This document shows positions 15,650 through 24,369 of a stretch of DNA of 64,000 bases, piece by piece. Every line of letters starts with the position of its first letter. Within the stretch, counting starts at the first letter, position 1. Below the pieces are notes generated by a model. It was given only the letters and a program-made list of their open reading frames with translations. It searched no databases and was not told where the DNA came from. The position numbers and the translations under genes were made by a program. This DNA comes from an uncultured Paludibacter sp. (GTDB lineage: Bacteria > Bacteroidota > Bacteroidia > Bacteroidales > Paludibacteraceae): assembly GCA_937897985.1 (NCBI GenBank), contig CALCBD010000040.1:8549-72548 (forward strand). Direction: 5' to 3'.

Positions 15650-18600
15650 TTATAATTTCAATTCCACATATTTAATTCTTTGTCTTCGCCATGTGTAAAC
15701 TGCGTGAATACGGCCATCACTGCCCTGAATTATAGCGGGATAAGAATATTGGGAAACAGGCGAATCCTCGAGAGTCAACACCATTTTCCAGTGAACGCCA
15801 TCGGCAGAAACGGCAACGTTAAGCGGAGTACGAACACCTTTTTTGGCTCCGGGAGGTGTTGCAACAGCATTATAAATCAGCACCTGACGGAAATCATTCA
15901 AAGTTACGGCATCTGTTCCTGAATTATTATTAGGTAAATCAGTAAGTGTCAGCGGGCTCCACGACTCACCACTGTCACGGCTCCATGCAGTGGCAATCCG
16001 GCCGTTACGCGTACGGCAAAGTATCTGCAACCGGCCATCTTTATATTTCAGAACAGACGGTTGAATGGCCTGAATCGTATTTTGTTTTGAATCGTCGCCT
16101 GCTTCTGTGTCGTTATCGGGCTTTTGCTGCAACCTGAGCATATCCTGCGTAAGCGTCGCTTTTTCGGCCAAAAGCGGCCCGACGATATGAGTTTTGCGGC
16201 CACCGTCCTCCGAAATCTCAAAATGCACTTTCCAGCCACCGGTTTCGGTACTCGACGGAGCAATCATTTTATTTCCGACATCCACAATTTTATTTTTTAC
16301 CGGTCCGAGGTAACCCTCAGGAAGCGGATTGGCTTTTCCCCATGTTTTTCCACCATCATTGCTTATCTTCAGAAAAGCTTTCCAGTCGGCCACATTTTTC
16401 CCGATTTTATAAAACAAATACAGAGGACCATCCTTCATCTGGTACAAAACCGGATTGTAACAAGCCTTTCGTTCGGTAGCACTAATAACTCCATCGGCAG
16501 CTAAAACCGGTTGTGTCCAGGTATTGCTGCCCTTTTCCCTGCGGCACACATAAATACATACGTCGGGAGCACCTTCTCTGGTGCCACCGAAGAAAGCTGT
16601 TACCAAACCGCCCCCTGTGGTCTCGGCAATTGTAGCCGAATGACATTGAGGGAAGGGTGCTTTTTCGTATAAAAACTCACTTTTCACGACAGCTTTTTTC
16701 ATTGGGAAATCAACATCAAAAACATAAGTTCCCGAACCTGTTTTTTTAATTTTACCATCAGGCAAATAAATATCGGCAGTTGTATTTACGGGTATCGTTA
16801 CTTCCCAGTGAAGTTTCATGAGTGACTTACGCCAGTTACTGATTACTTTTCCGTAAGGTGTTTCGTACGATGCATTTACAAACTCAAGATCAGGTATATC
16901 GAAATCCGGTTGAAGGACTATGTGTTTGAACGCAACACTTTTGCTATCCGGCTTTATCCCGCTAAGGTTTTCGTACGCCCAGATGACCAAATCACCTATC
17001 AGCATTACGTGATTGCCCGAATTCATGGCAGGATCGGCCGTATTTCCGTTCCACAGCTCCCAGATAGTGGTGGCGCCGTTTGCCGCCATATAACCCCACG
17101 AAGGATATTTCTGATTCGATGCCAGTGCAAAAGCCACATCGGCACGCCCTCTTTTGCTTAATTCACGCAGCAGGAACTGAATTCCTATTACACCACAGGC
17201 GATGTTCAGGTCGCCGGTACCAATCTGCGAAACGGTATTGGCCGGAACAGTGGTAAACAGCAATCTTTTAGCGACAGTGTCAACATATTGCTTTGGTACC
17301 ATTCCGAATGCAAGGGGTAAAAGATTGGAAGTTGTGTTATTATTTCCGTAATACAGCGAATCGGAATGGAAAAATGCAGTATTAAAACCTGATTTTACTT
17401 TTTCTGATATTGACTCAAATGTTGCTGCCTCTTTTTTCAAATGCTGTAAATTGGCAAAACGAGCCATCATTTTTAACAGTTTATAATAGTAAGCAGTCGA
17501 AATCAGTGTTCCGTCGGTCGTTCGGCGGGAATCCTGACTGTGAATCATTTTCAAATCTTCGGGAGGAACACACCAATCGCCGTATTCATCTTTGGTCATT
17601 AAAAATTGAGGCGAAAGATAATTTTTCTCCATGTGGTTCATCCATTTTTTTATCGCCTGATAACTTTCTTCAATCGGCTTTAAGTCGCCAAACTGAGTGT
17701 AAAGCATATCACAAACCATAGGCAACGTGGCAGGCCAGGTCATGTTATCAGTATAATAAGTCAGGAAGTTTGGAGCCACATCGGGAATACAACCATCAAA
17801 GCGCTGGGCATCGCGGATGTCGGCAGCCCATTTAGCATACAATTGGTGATTGTCGAAAAAGTAGCTTTCGCCGGTGCAACCGGTTGCCCTGTCGCCGAGC
17901 CAGGGTTGCCTCTCGTCCCTCTGAGGACAATCCACCGGCATTCCTTTGTAATTATCCCTTATTCCCCACCATGCATTTTTGAGCACCTGATTTAAAACAG
18001 CATTTGATGTTTCGATTTTTCCGGTTTCTTCCATTTTGTCGCTTACTGCTTCAGCTGTAAAATCAGCGGCTTCGGGTTTATATTTTAATCCCGATATTTC
18101 AACATACCTGAAACCATGATACACAAAAGCAGGTGCCCATTCCTCTCCGTTCGGGTCACCTTTGAGGATATAAACATCGGTCTGGCGGGCTGAACGAAGA
18201 TTTTCGGTATATAATTCTCCATTAGGTTGCAATGTTTCGGCAAAGCGCAGTATGATGGAGTCACCTTTATTCCCGCGCACCCTGATACGCAACCATCCGG
18301 CAATGTTTTGTCCGATGTCCAGAATGTATTTATCAGCAACTTGTCTGACCGATTGTACATTCAATCTGCCGACCACATTCATTCCTTCCATCATTTGAGC
18401 ACGGACTTTTCCTTCGGGAAAACGAACACGCTGAGCATTTTCCCATTTCGAATCGTCAAATCCGGCTTTAGTCCAACCGGCCAGTTCCTTCCGGGCATCA
18501 TACACTTCTCCGTTATATTCATTATTGCTGCGCACCGGTCCATCCGCATTCAGTTTCCAGTTGTCACGTGTCGAAATTGTTTCATTCGTTCCATCGGCAT

Positions 18601-19402
18601 ATTCCACCATCAGCATCATACGGGTTTTGGGATAACCGTAAGTCGGCACTTTCCATGGTTTATAAGTCTGACGCATGTTGTAGTAGCGACCCGTCCCGAG
18701 GGCAATGCCAATTGCGTTCAACCCTTTTGACAGTTGAGAACTCACATCATAAGTGCTGTACAAAACCGACTTATTGTAATCGGTGGGAGCCTGAGCCAAC
18801 ACCTGATCACCAATGCGTTTTCCGTTCACAAAAAGTTCGTAGATTCCCAATCCCGTAATATGAATTGTTGCCCTTTTAATTTCCTTTTTCAGCTGAAAAT
18901 CCCTGCGCAGATATCGAACCGACAAGCGGCTGTAGTAAGTTTCATCGTCCCAGGGCTTTGCCTTATCAAGACCTATCCACTGTGCTTTCCACTCCGTTTC
19001 ATTCAGTATACCCATACTCCACATAGCAGTTTCGCTCCACTGACTTTCACCTTTATTGGTCCATACTTTCACTTTCCAGAACAGCTGTTGATTCGACCTG
19101 AGTGTAGTGCCATCAAAATTTATCCACAGCTGTTTATCCGATTTTATTTTTCCACTGTTCCAGATATCAGCTTCATTTCGTGATAGTTTTTCTGCTGTCG
19201 AAGCCACCATTATGTGAAAGGCTGTTTGTTTGATATTGTTTCCTGCACCGACTGTCGTTTTCCAGCTCAAACGCGGTTTTTCCACATCTAATCCCAAAGG
19301 GTTTTTCATCCCTTCCGTTTTTAATGAGGAGACATAAACAGCAGCCTGTAAAGCAACAACCATAAAAGAAAGCAAAACAGTCAGTTTAATTTTTATTGTC
19401 AT
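15650..19402 (-). CDS. GH78 alpha-L-rhamnosidase fused to sialidase-like (BNR) domain
   Basis: Secreted enzyme of 1250 residues with a signal peptide (cleavage near AA|V, about 21). Residues up to about 890 form a full GH78 alpha-L-rhamnosidase: N-terminal beta domains, the (alpha/alpha)6 barrel with the acid motif VDCPQRDERQPWLGD (about 485-500) and IWELWNG, then a C-terminal beta domain. From about 900 a second module begins with PFPQCHSA and contains Asp-box repeats (SNDGGKTW, SRDSGESW), a BNR six-bladed propeller of the sialidase-like clan. No arginine RIP motif of true GH33 is evident, so its substrate is unknown. It lies on the same strand as the SusD/SusC genes but is separated from them by three plus-strand genes; probably part of the pectin-degrading set. 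Confidence 0.9.
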   Translation of the reverse strand: MTIKIKLTVLLSFMVVALQAAVYVSSLKTEGMKNPLGLDVEKPRLSWKTTVGAGNNIKQTAFHIMVASTAEKLSRNEADIWNSGKIKSDKQLWINFDGTTLRSNQQLFWKVKVWTNKGESQWSETAMWSMGILNETEWKAQWIGLDKAKPWDDETYYSRLSVRYLRRDFQLKKEIKRATIHITGLGIYELFVNGKRIGDQVLAQAPTDYNKSVLYSTYDVSSQLSKGLNAIGIALGTGRYYNMRQTYKPWKVPTYGYPKTRMMLMVEYADGTNETISTRDNWKLNADGPVRSNNEYNGEVYDARKELAGWTKAGFDDSKWENAQRVRFPEGKVRAQMMEGMNVVGRLNVQSVRQVADKYILDIGQNIAGWLRIRVRGNKGDSIILRFAETLQPNGELYTENLRSARQTDVYILKGDPNGEEWAPAFVYHGFRYVEISGLKYKPEAADFTAEAVSDKMEETGKIETSNAVLNQVLKNAWWGIRDNYKGMPVDCPQRDERQPWLGDRATGCTGESYFFDNHQLYAKWAADIRDAQRFDGCIPDVAPNFLTYYTDNMTWPATLPMVCDMLYTQFGDLKPIEESYQAIKKWMNHMEKNYLSPQFLMTKDEYGDWCVPPEDLKMIHSQDSRRTTDGTLISTAYYYKLLKMMARFANLQHLKKEAATFESISEKVKSGFNTAFFHSDSLYYGNNNTTSNLLPLAFGMVPKQYVDTVAKRLLFTTVPANTVSQIGTGDLNIACGVIGIQFLLRELSKRGRADVAFALASNQKYPSWGYMAANGATTIWELWNGNTADPAMNSGNHVMLIGDLVIWAYENLSGIKPDSKSVAFKHIVLQPDFDIPDLEFVNASYETPYGKVISNWRKSLMKLHWEVTIPVNTTADIYLPDGKIKKTGSGTYVFDVDFPMKKAVVKSEFLYEKAPFPQCHSATIAETTGGGLVTAFFGGTREGAPDVCIYVCRREKGSNTWTQPVLAADGVISATERKACYNPVLYQMKDGPLYLFYKIGKNVADWKAFLKISNDGGKTWGKANPLPEGYLGPVKNKIVDVGNKMIAPSSTETGGWKVHFEISEDGGRKTHIVGPLLAEKATLTQDMLRLQQKPDNDTEAGDDSKQNTIQAIQPSVLKYKDGRLQILCRTRNGRIATAWSRDSGESWSPLTLTDLPNNNSGTDAVTLNDFRQVLIYNAVATPPGAKKGVRTPLNVAVSADGVHWKMVLTLEDSPVSQYSYPAIIQGSDGRIHAVYTWRRQRIKYVELKL

Positions 19403-19735
19403 GAACTACATTTTAATTGCGTGAAACATTACTCAAAAAACAGACGTAAAAATACCAAATTTGTTTCACAAAAAAACGGAAGTTCTGATATTTGAAAAAC
19501 AAAAAGCTGCAACCACAATTTCGGCCGAAAAATTTTATGTAAAATTCCATTCCGGTTCATTGTATTTTAACTCCGTGCATCAGAAAATATAAATTAATTG
19601 AAGTTTATACAGTTTTATAAACCTGTGAAACGAAAAATTTTCATTAACTTTGGAAATTATCAGTTTTTTGCAAAGGTATCAGTTACCTGAAAGCATTAAA
19701 AATAGTGGTTGATTATCAATTAAAACGACAGGAAA
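19403..19735. other. Divergent intergenic region, 333 bp
   Basis: AT-rich gap between the divergent GH78 and dapB-like genes. No ORF or strong hairpin is visible. It holds one candidate -7 box on each strand: TAACTTTG (19645-19652, plus) and TACCTTTG (19678-19671, minus, far from the GH78 start). Nothing else recognisable. Confidence 0.6.
19645..19652 (+). promoter_or_regulatory. Candidate -7 box for dapB-like operon
   Basis: TAACTTTG fits TAnnTTTG, about 84 bp before the start codon at 19736. The -33 element is not clear. Confidence 0.4.
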
Positions 19736-20485
19736 ATGAAAATTGGATTAATAGGATTTGGGAAAACAGGAAAAGCAGTTGCCAATGTGATATTACAAAA
19801 TAAAGAATTTAGTCTTGAATGGGTTCTCAGAAGAAGTTCCATTCTGGAAAACAGAAGTGTAGCTGAGTTTTTGGGAGTAGAATCAGACGAGCCCGGATTG
19901 ATATATTCATGTTCAAAAATTAATTTGCATGAACTTTTTGACCAGCATCCTGTAGATTTTATCATTGATTTTTCGTCAGCAACAGGAATTTATACTTACG
20001 GAGAAATTGCAGCAGAACGCAGGATAAAGATCATTTCGGCTGTTTCTCATTATGCTGAAACAGAGCGAAAACTATTAAAACAACTTTCAGGTAACACAGT
20101 CGTATTCTGGAGTCCAAACATAACTCTGGGAGTAAATTATTTGCTCTTTGCTGCGAAGTTCCTGAAAAAAATTGCACCTCAGGTAGATATTGAAATAATA
20201 GAAGAACATTTTAAAGGTAAAGAAGGAATTTCAGGAACCGCTATAAAAATTGCCGAAGCACTCGACCTTGAAAGGTCAGATATAAATTCTGTGAGAGCCG
20301 GCGGAATAGTGGGAAAACATGAAATTATTTTTGGTTTTCCGTATCAAACTGTTCGGCTTGTTCATGAATCTATTTCCAGAGAGGCATTCGGAAATGGAGT
20401 ATTGTTTGTTGCAGAAAATCTGGTAAATAAAAAAGCGGGACTATATAATTTTGAAGATATATTACTCCCTTATTTTGCCACCTAA
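19736..20485 (+). CDS. DapB-like dihydrodipicolinate reductase family protein, atypical active site
   Basis: NAD(P)-dependent reductase fold of 249 residues: N-terminal Rossmann domain with GLIGFGKTGKAV, and a DapB C-terminal domain with SPNITLGVN and RAGGIVGKHEI. In lysine biosynthesis DapB reduces hydroxy-tetrahydrodipicolinate. The catalytic segment, usually xHHxxKxDAPSGTA, reads EEHFKGKEGISGTA here: the first catalytic His is Glu and the DAP before SGTA is absent. The function may therefore be altered. It starts a plus-strand trio with an antiporter (12-bp gap) and a TPR protein, placed inside a minus-strand glycan locus. Family call firm; reaction uncertain. Confidence 0.8.
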   Translation: MKIGLIGFGKTGKAVANVILQNKEFSLEWVLRRSSILENRSVAEFLGVESDEPGLIYSCSKINLHELFDQHPVDFIIDFSSATGIYTYGEIAAERRIKIISAVSHYAETERKLLKQLSGNTVVFWSPNITLGVNYLLFAAKFLKKIAPQVDIEIIEEHFKGKEGISGTAIKIAEALDLERSDINSVRAGGIVGKHEIIFGFPYQTVRLVHESISREAFGNGVLFVAENLVNKKAGLYNFEDILLPYFAT

Positions 20486-20497
20486 TAAAAACAAAAC

Positions 20498-21685
20498 ATG
20501 AGCACAGCTGTAATTATAGTCATCTGTTTATTAATGCTTTTTGCATATCTTTTTGACGTCAGTTCGTCAAAAACAAAAATTCCATCCGTCATTTTGTTAC
20601 TATTACTGGGGTGGGGAGTTAAACAAGCTACGGTTTTTTTTAAAATTTCCGTCCCTGATCTCACACCAATATTACCGGTTTTAGGAACAATCGGGTTAAT
20701 TCTGATCGTTTTGGATGGTTCATTAGAGCTGGAAATGAATAAATCCAAAATAAAGATCATCGGAGCATCTTCCTGGACGGCTATAATTCAAATGCTTCTG
20801 ATAAGCCTGAGTTTAGGATATGCTTTTTCATATTTTGGGGGAACTACATTTAAAACCGGTTTAATTAACGCTATACCACTGTCAATCATCAGTAGTGCCA
20901 TAGCTATTCCAAGTGCTAAAAATTTATCAGTACACAACAGAGAATTCATCACTTACGAAAGTAGTTTATCTGATATTTTCGGCGTGATATTTTTCAATTA
21001 CATTGCGCTGAATGATAATCTAAACACTGAAACATTTGGCATTTTCTTAGTCCAGTTTCTTTTAATGATTTTCGTTTCACTGATTTCAACCCTATGTCTT
21101 GCCTATTTAATAGGTAAAATCAAACATCACATTAAATTTACACCCATTATTTTAATTATTATTTTAATATACACTGTTTCAAAACTATACCATCTTCCTT
21201 CATTGATTTTTATTTTGATATTCGGATTGTTCATTGGTAATATTGATAAATTAAAACGCATTAAAATTGTTGCAAATCTTAAACCTGAAATTTTAAATCT
21301 GGAAGTTCAGAAATTTAAGGAAATAACTTCTGAATTAACGTTTATGACACGTGCCCTTTTTTTTCTGCTTTTTGGATATTTAATCGAAACAGCTGAATTA
21401 TTAAATACGGATACCGTTATGTGGGCAATACTCATTACGGCAGCAATCTTTTCGATCAGAACTATATTTTTGAGAATTTTCAGGTTAGCATTAAGCCCGC
21501 TTTTGTATTTTGCACCCCGGGGGTTAATAACCATTCTTTTGTTTTTGAGTATTCCTGCAGGTCAATATCTCGAAACAGCCAATAAATCCCTGATACTTCA
21601 GGTGATAATTTTGACTGCATTAGTGATGATGTTTGGCCTGATAAAACATAAAAACAGGGAGTTGGATCAAAAAGCTGACAGGTAA
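20498..21685 (+). CDS. Cation:proton antiporter (Na_H_Exchanger family)
   Basis: Inner-membrane sodium(potassium)/proton exchanger of 395 residues with about 11-12 hydrophobic helices and no C-terminal regulatory (TrkA-N/C) domain. The pattern of an N-terminal LLLLLGWG helix, a central ISSAIAIPSAKNL segment and SDIFGVIFFNYIAL resembles NhaP-like CPA1/CPA2 carriers, though the classic ND/DD ion site is not obvious to me; the acidic SD in the sixth helix region is the likely equivalent. It follows the DapB-like gene by 12 bp, so the two are co-transcribed. Confidence 0.82.
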   Translation: MSTAVIIVICLLMLFAYLFDVSSSKTKIPSVILLLLLGWGVKQATVFFKISVPDLTPILPVLGTIGLILIVLDGSLELEMNKSKIKIIGASSWTAIIQMLLISLSLGYAFSYFGGTTFKTGLINAIPLSIISSAIAIPSAKNLSVHNREFITYESSLSDIFGVIFFNYIALNDNLNTETFGIFLVQFLLMIFVSLISTLCLAYLIGKIKHHIKFTPIILIIILIYTVSKLYHLPSLIFILIFGLFIGNIDKLKRIKIVANLKPEILNLEVQKFKEITSELTFMTRALFFLLFGYLIETAELLNTDTVMWAILITAAIFSIRTIFLRIFRLALSPLLYFAPRGLITILLFLSIPAGQYLETANKSLILQVIILTALVMMFGLIKHKNRELDQKADR

Positions 21686-21740
21686 GTAAATGATAATTTT
21701 TTACTCAATATATTCATTAATATTTTTTTAAAACTCCATT

Positions 21741-22400
21741 ATGAAGAATACATTATTAGCGATTTCAGTGATGGCTTCATTTCAGATTTTCAGTCAGGAA
21801 AAAACATACATTGTTGATTTAGAAGTCAGAAACAGGGCCATTGAACTTACAAATCTGGCAGGAAAGAAAATCGAAAACAAGGAATTTGAACAGGCAACTG
21901 CTTTACTTGTAGAATCGATAAAAACAGATTCATTGCTTCGTCAGAATTTTGACATGCTATATAAATCAGTTATCTCAACAAACAATAATTCAGATTCCAT
22001 TTTAAATATCTTTGTTAAATCAAAAAAAATATTTGAAGAGGATGACGATATCTGTTTTTATACAGGTGAGATTTACAGGATAAAAAATGATTTAAAACAG
22101 GCCATAAATGAGTATTCATCAGCAATAAAATACAGCAACAGCTTTCCCGAAAAATCATTTTATTATAAATATTACTTTCTGCAACGGGCAACTGCAAGTC
22201 TGAAACTGAAAGATTATGAAGCAGCCGAAAAGGATTTCACAGTCTTCTTGCATTCAGATTCTGAAAACACAACTGCTTTAATCAACCGTGGCATTTGTTA
22301 CATGAATATGGGTAAAAAAGCCGAAGCAAAAAATGACTGGTTGAAGGCAAAAGAGTTGGGAAATGAAGTTGCCGCATCGTATCTTTTGAGAATCAAATAG
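21741..22400 (+). CDS. Secreted TPR-repeat protein
   Basis: Protein of 219 residues with a short signal peptide (cleavage near IFS|Q, residue 18) and tetratricopeptide-like helices: one pair near 30-60 and clearer repeats from about 105 to 219 (AINEYSSAIKYS, AEKDFTVFLHSDSENTTALINRGICYMNMGKKAEAKNDW). TPRs mediate protein contacts; the partner is unknown. It is last in the plus-strand trio with the DapB-like reductase and antiporter, and is closed by the shared terminator at 22521-22564. Confidence 0.8.
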   Translation: MKNTLLAISVMASFQIFSQEKTYIVDLEVRNRAIELTNLAGKKIENKEFEQATALLVESIKTDSLLRQNFDMLYKSVISTNNNSDSILNIFVKSKKIFEEDDDICFYTGEIYRIKNDLKQAINEYSSAIKYSNSFPEKSFYYKYYFLQRATASLKLKDYEAAEKDFTVFLHSDSENTTALINRGICYMNMGKKAEAKNDWLKAKELGNEVAASYLLRIK

Positions 22401-22520
22401 ATACACCCACTCCCACCCTGATTCAGATTTTTTGATTACGAACACAAAAAAATTAAGTTCTTAACCAATAACAGCAGTTTGATTTCACAAAGTAAGTATC
22501 AAAATTCAGGATAAAAATAA

Positions 22521-22564
22521 ATGGCATCAACAAACGCGCAGGTTCGCTGATGCCATCGTTTTTT
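22521..22564. terminator. Bidirectional terminator between TPR and susD genes
   Basis: Stem ATGGCATCA (22521-22529) with TGATGCCAT (22548-22556), 18-nt loop that can pair further (GCG/CGC), a T-run on the plus side and an A-run (T on minus) on the other. It serves both convergent transcripts. Confidence 0.8.
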
Positions 22565-22583
22565 ACAAATAATGAACTACCAA

Positions 22584-24350
22584 TTAATAATTTGGATTCT
22601 GACCATATTCTGTCTTGTTCTGAAGTGCATCCAATTCAGCCTGAGGGACAGGGCGAAGATAATGTTTGGCAGGATTAAACGCCACGATATCAGGATTCTG
22701 TTTACCTGCACCCAGACGGTTTTCCAGCTGTTTTGTCCGTTTCAAATCAGGCCAGCGAAGATGCTCACCTGCCAGTTCGCGCGCTCTTTCGTCGAGTAAA
22801 AAGTTGAGGTTGATCTGAGCGTTGGTCACCTGCATTTCGGCAGTATGATCTACCGGTGTTTTGATAGCAGCCCTGGTTCTCAGCACATTGATGAAATCGG
22901 CAGCACTTGGCGAAGTTTTATTTAATTTATAGCTTGCTTCGGCAGCAATGAGGTACATTTCAGCAAGTCGCATCACAATCACATCCTTGGTACCTGCATC
23001 GGAACCTGCAGTACGGTCCGGATCACGGAATTTTCTCAATGCCGGATAATAGGGGTTATTGTTGGCATCGTTCGAAATTGTACCGTCGGCATTATAAAGA
23101 TCATTAATATCCTTCACTCCGTATTTACGTGAGGCTTTGTCAGCTATCACCTTTTTGGTATAAAGAAGTGCTGTATCGCCGGGCTGTAATGTAACCGAAC
23201 CTGCAGCAAACGATTTTTTAAACCTTGTGATATCAGTGGCCGACCAGCTGTATTTTGAAGCTGTAACCGGAATTTTATATTCTTCGCGGAACGATCCGTA
23301 ATAGCGGGAATCGATATCTTCGTTAAATACATTCAGCAGGTATTTTGTCGGCATCATTCTGCTGGCACCATCGCGTCCGTATTCGAGCACTTCTGTCGAA
23401 GGCATGCCACACAGACCGGTATATTTGGCCAGGTACCATCTGAACAAACGATTAGGATTGCTCGACTGCGGATTAAGGGCAGTGTTGGTGGAATGAGTGA
23501 TTGACCAAAGCGCTTCTGCATTATTTTTATTATTGGCCGGAGCAAATATATCTTCGAACTTAGGATACAAACTGCATTTGTAGGTCGATTGATTGTTGAT
23601 CAGTTCGGTTGAAGCAGTCAGTGCTTTTTGATAATATTTATCAGCTTCGGTTTTGTTATTTTCGAAGTATTCAAGATAAGAAGCTCTTGTCAAAGCAGTG
23701 CGTGCCAAAAGTCCGATGGCGGCTTTTTTATCAGCACGTCCGTAATCGGTTTGAGTAACCGGTAATATTTCTACAGCTCTTTCCAGATCCGAAATGATTA
23801 AATCGTAAAAATCTTTCAGCGGACTACGTTGTGCTGTCAGAGGAACACCGCTTGTTTCGGTGGTACGTAAAGTTACGTTACCATAACACTCAGCAATCAT
23901 CCAGTAAGCATAGGCTCTGATGAATCTCAACTCTCCCTCTTTAGCCAGTTTGTTAGCAGGATTTGCAAATTCCACCGCACCAATTCTGTTGATACCGGCA
24001 TTGGCGTAATTGACTATTTCGTACAAACGCTGCCATGTATTTTTAATCTGCCCGGTTGTCGGGTCGAGCTTTTCAGTATAGGTAAGCAGCTGATCGGCGT
24101 AAGTTCCGCGGGCTGCCATGTACCAAAGGTCGGTACCACCCTCCCATAAAAACATCACATCTTCGCGGCCGTAAAATTGCGCTCTGAAATTATAGTAGGC
24201 AGCATTGACCAAAGTATTCATACCGGTTTCAGTATTGTATACCACACCGGCAGTCGAACCGGATGGATTAAATTCCTCGAGGCTGCATGCACTGAATACA
24301 ACCATGCAAATGGCTGATATTAATAAACCTGATTTTATTTTTGTTTTCAT
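22584..24350 (-). CDS. susD: SusD/RagB-family glycan-binding lipoprotein
   Basis: Outer-membrane, surface-exposed lipoprotein of 588 residues that captures oligosaccharides and acts as a lid on its SusC partner. It has a lipoprotein signal with Cys 22 (VFSAC), the SusD_N-like YNTETGMNTLVNAAYYNFR region, TPR-like helices, and the C-terminal RagB/SusD region with FLLDERARELAGEHLRWPDLKR and the closing YGQNPNY. It begins 20 bp after the susC gene on the same transcript, the canonical susC-susD order. Confidence 0.95.
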   Translation of the reverse strand: MKTKIKSGLLISAICMVVFSACSLEEFNPSGSTAGVVYNTETGMNTLVNAAYYNFRAQFYGREDVMFLWEGGTDLWYMAARGTYADQLLTYTEKLDPTTGQIKNTWQRLYEIVNYANAGINRIGAVEFANPANKLAKEGELRFIRAYAYWMIAECYGNVTLRTTETSGVPLTAQRSPLKDFYDLIISDLERAVEILPVTQTDYGRADKKAAIGLLARTALTRASYLEYFENNKTEADKYYQKALTASTELINNQSTYKCSLYPKFEDIFAPANNKNNAEALWSITHSTNTALNPQSSNPNRLFRWYLAKYTGLCGMPSTEVLEYGRDGASRMMPTKYLLNVFNEDIDSRYYGSFREEYKIPVTASKYSWSATDITRFKKSFAAGSVTLQPGDTALLYTKKVIADKASRKYGVKDINDLYNADGTISNDANNNPYYPALRKFRDPDRTAGSDAGTKDVIVMRLAEMYLIAAEASYKLNKTSPSAADFINVLRTRAAIKTPVDHTAEMQVTNAQINLNFLLDERARELAGEHLRWPDLKRTKQLENRLGAGKQNPDIVAFNPAKHYLRPVPQAELDALQNKTEYGQNPNY

Positions 24351-24369
24351 ATTATTTCATTTTTCAGCA

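Noticed and set aside
16124..16504. 126-codon frame opposite the GH78 fusion
   Set aside because: Lies entirely inside a well-supported gene; its composition follows the antisense of that gene and no motif is seen.
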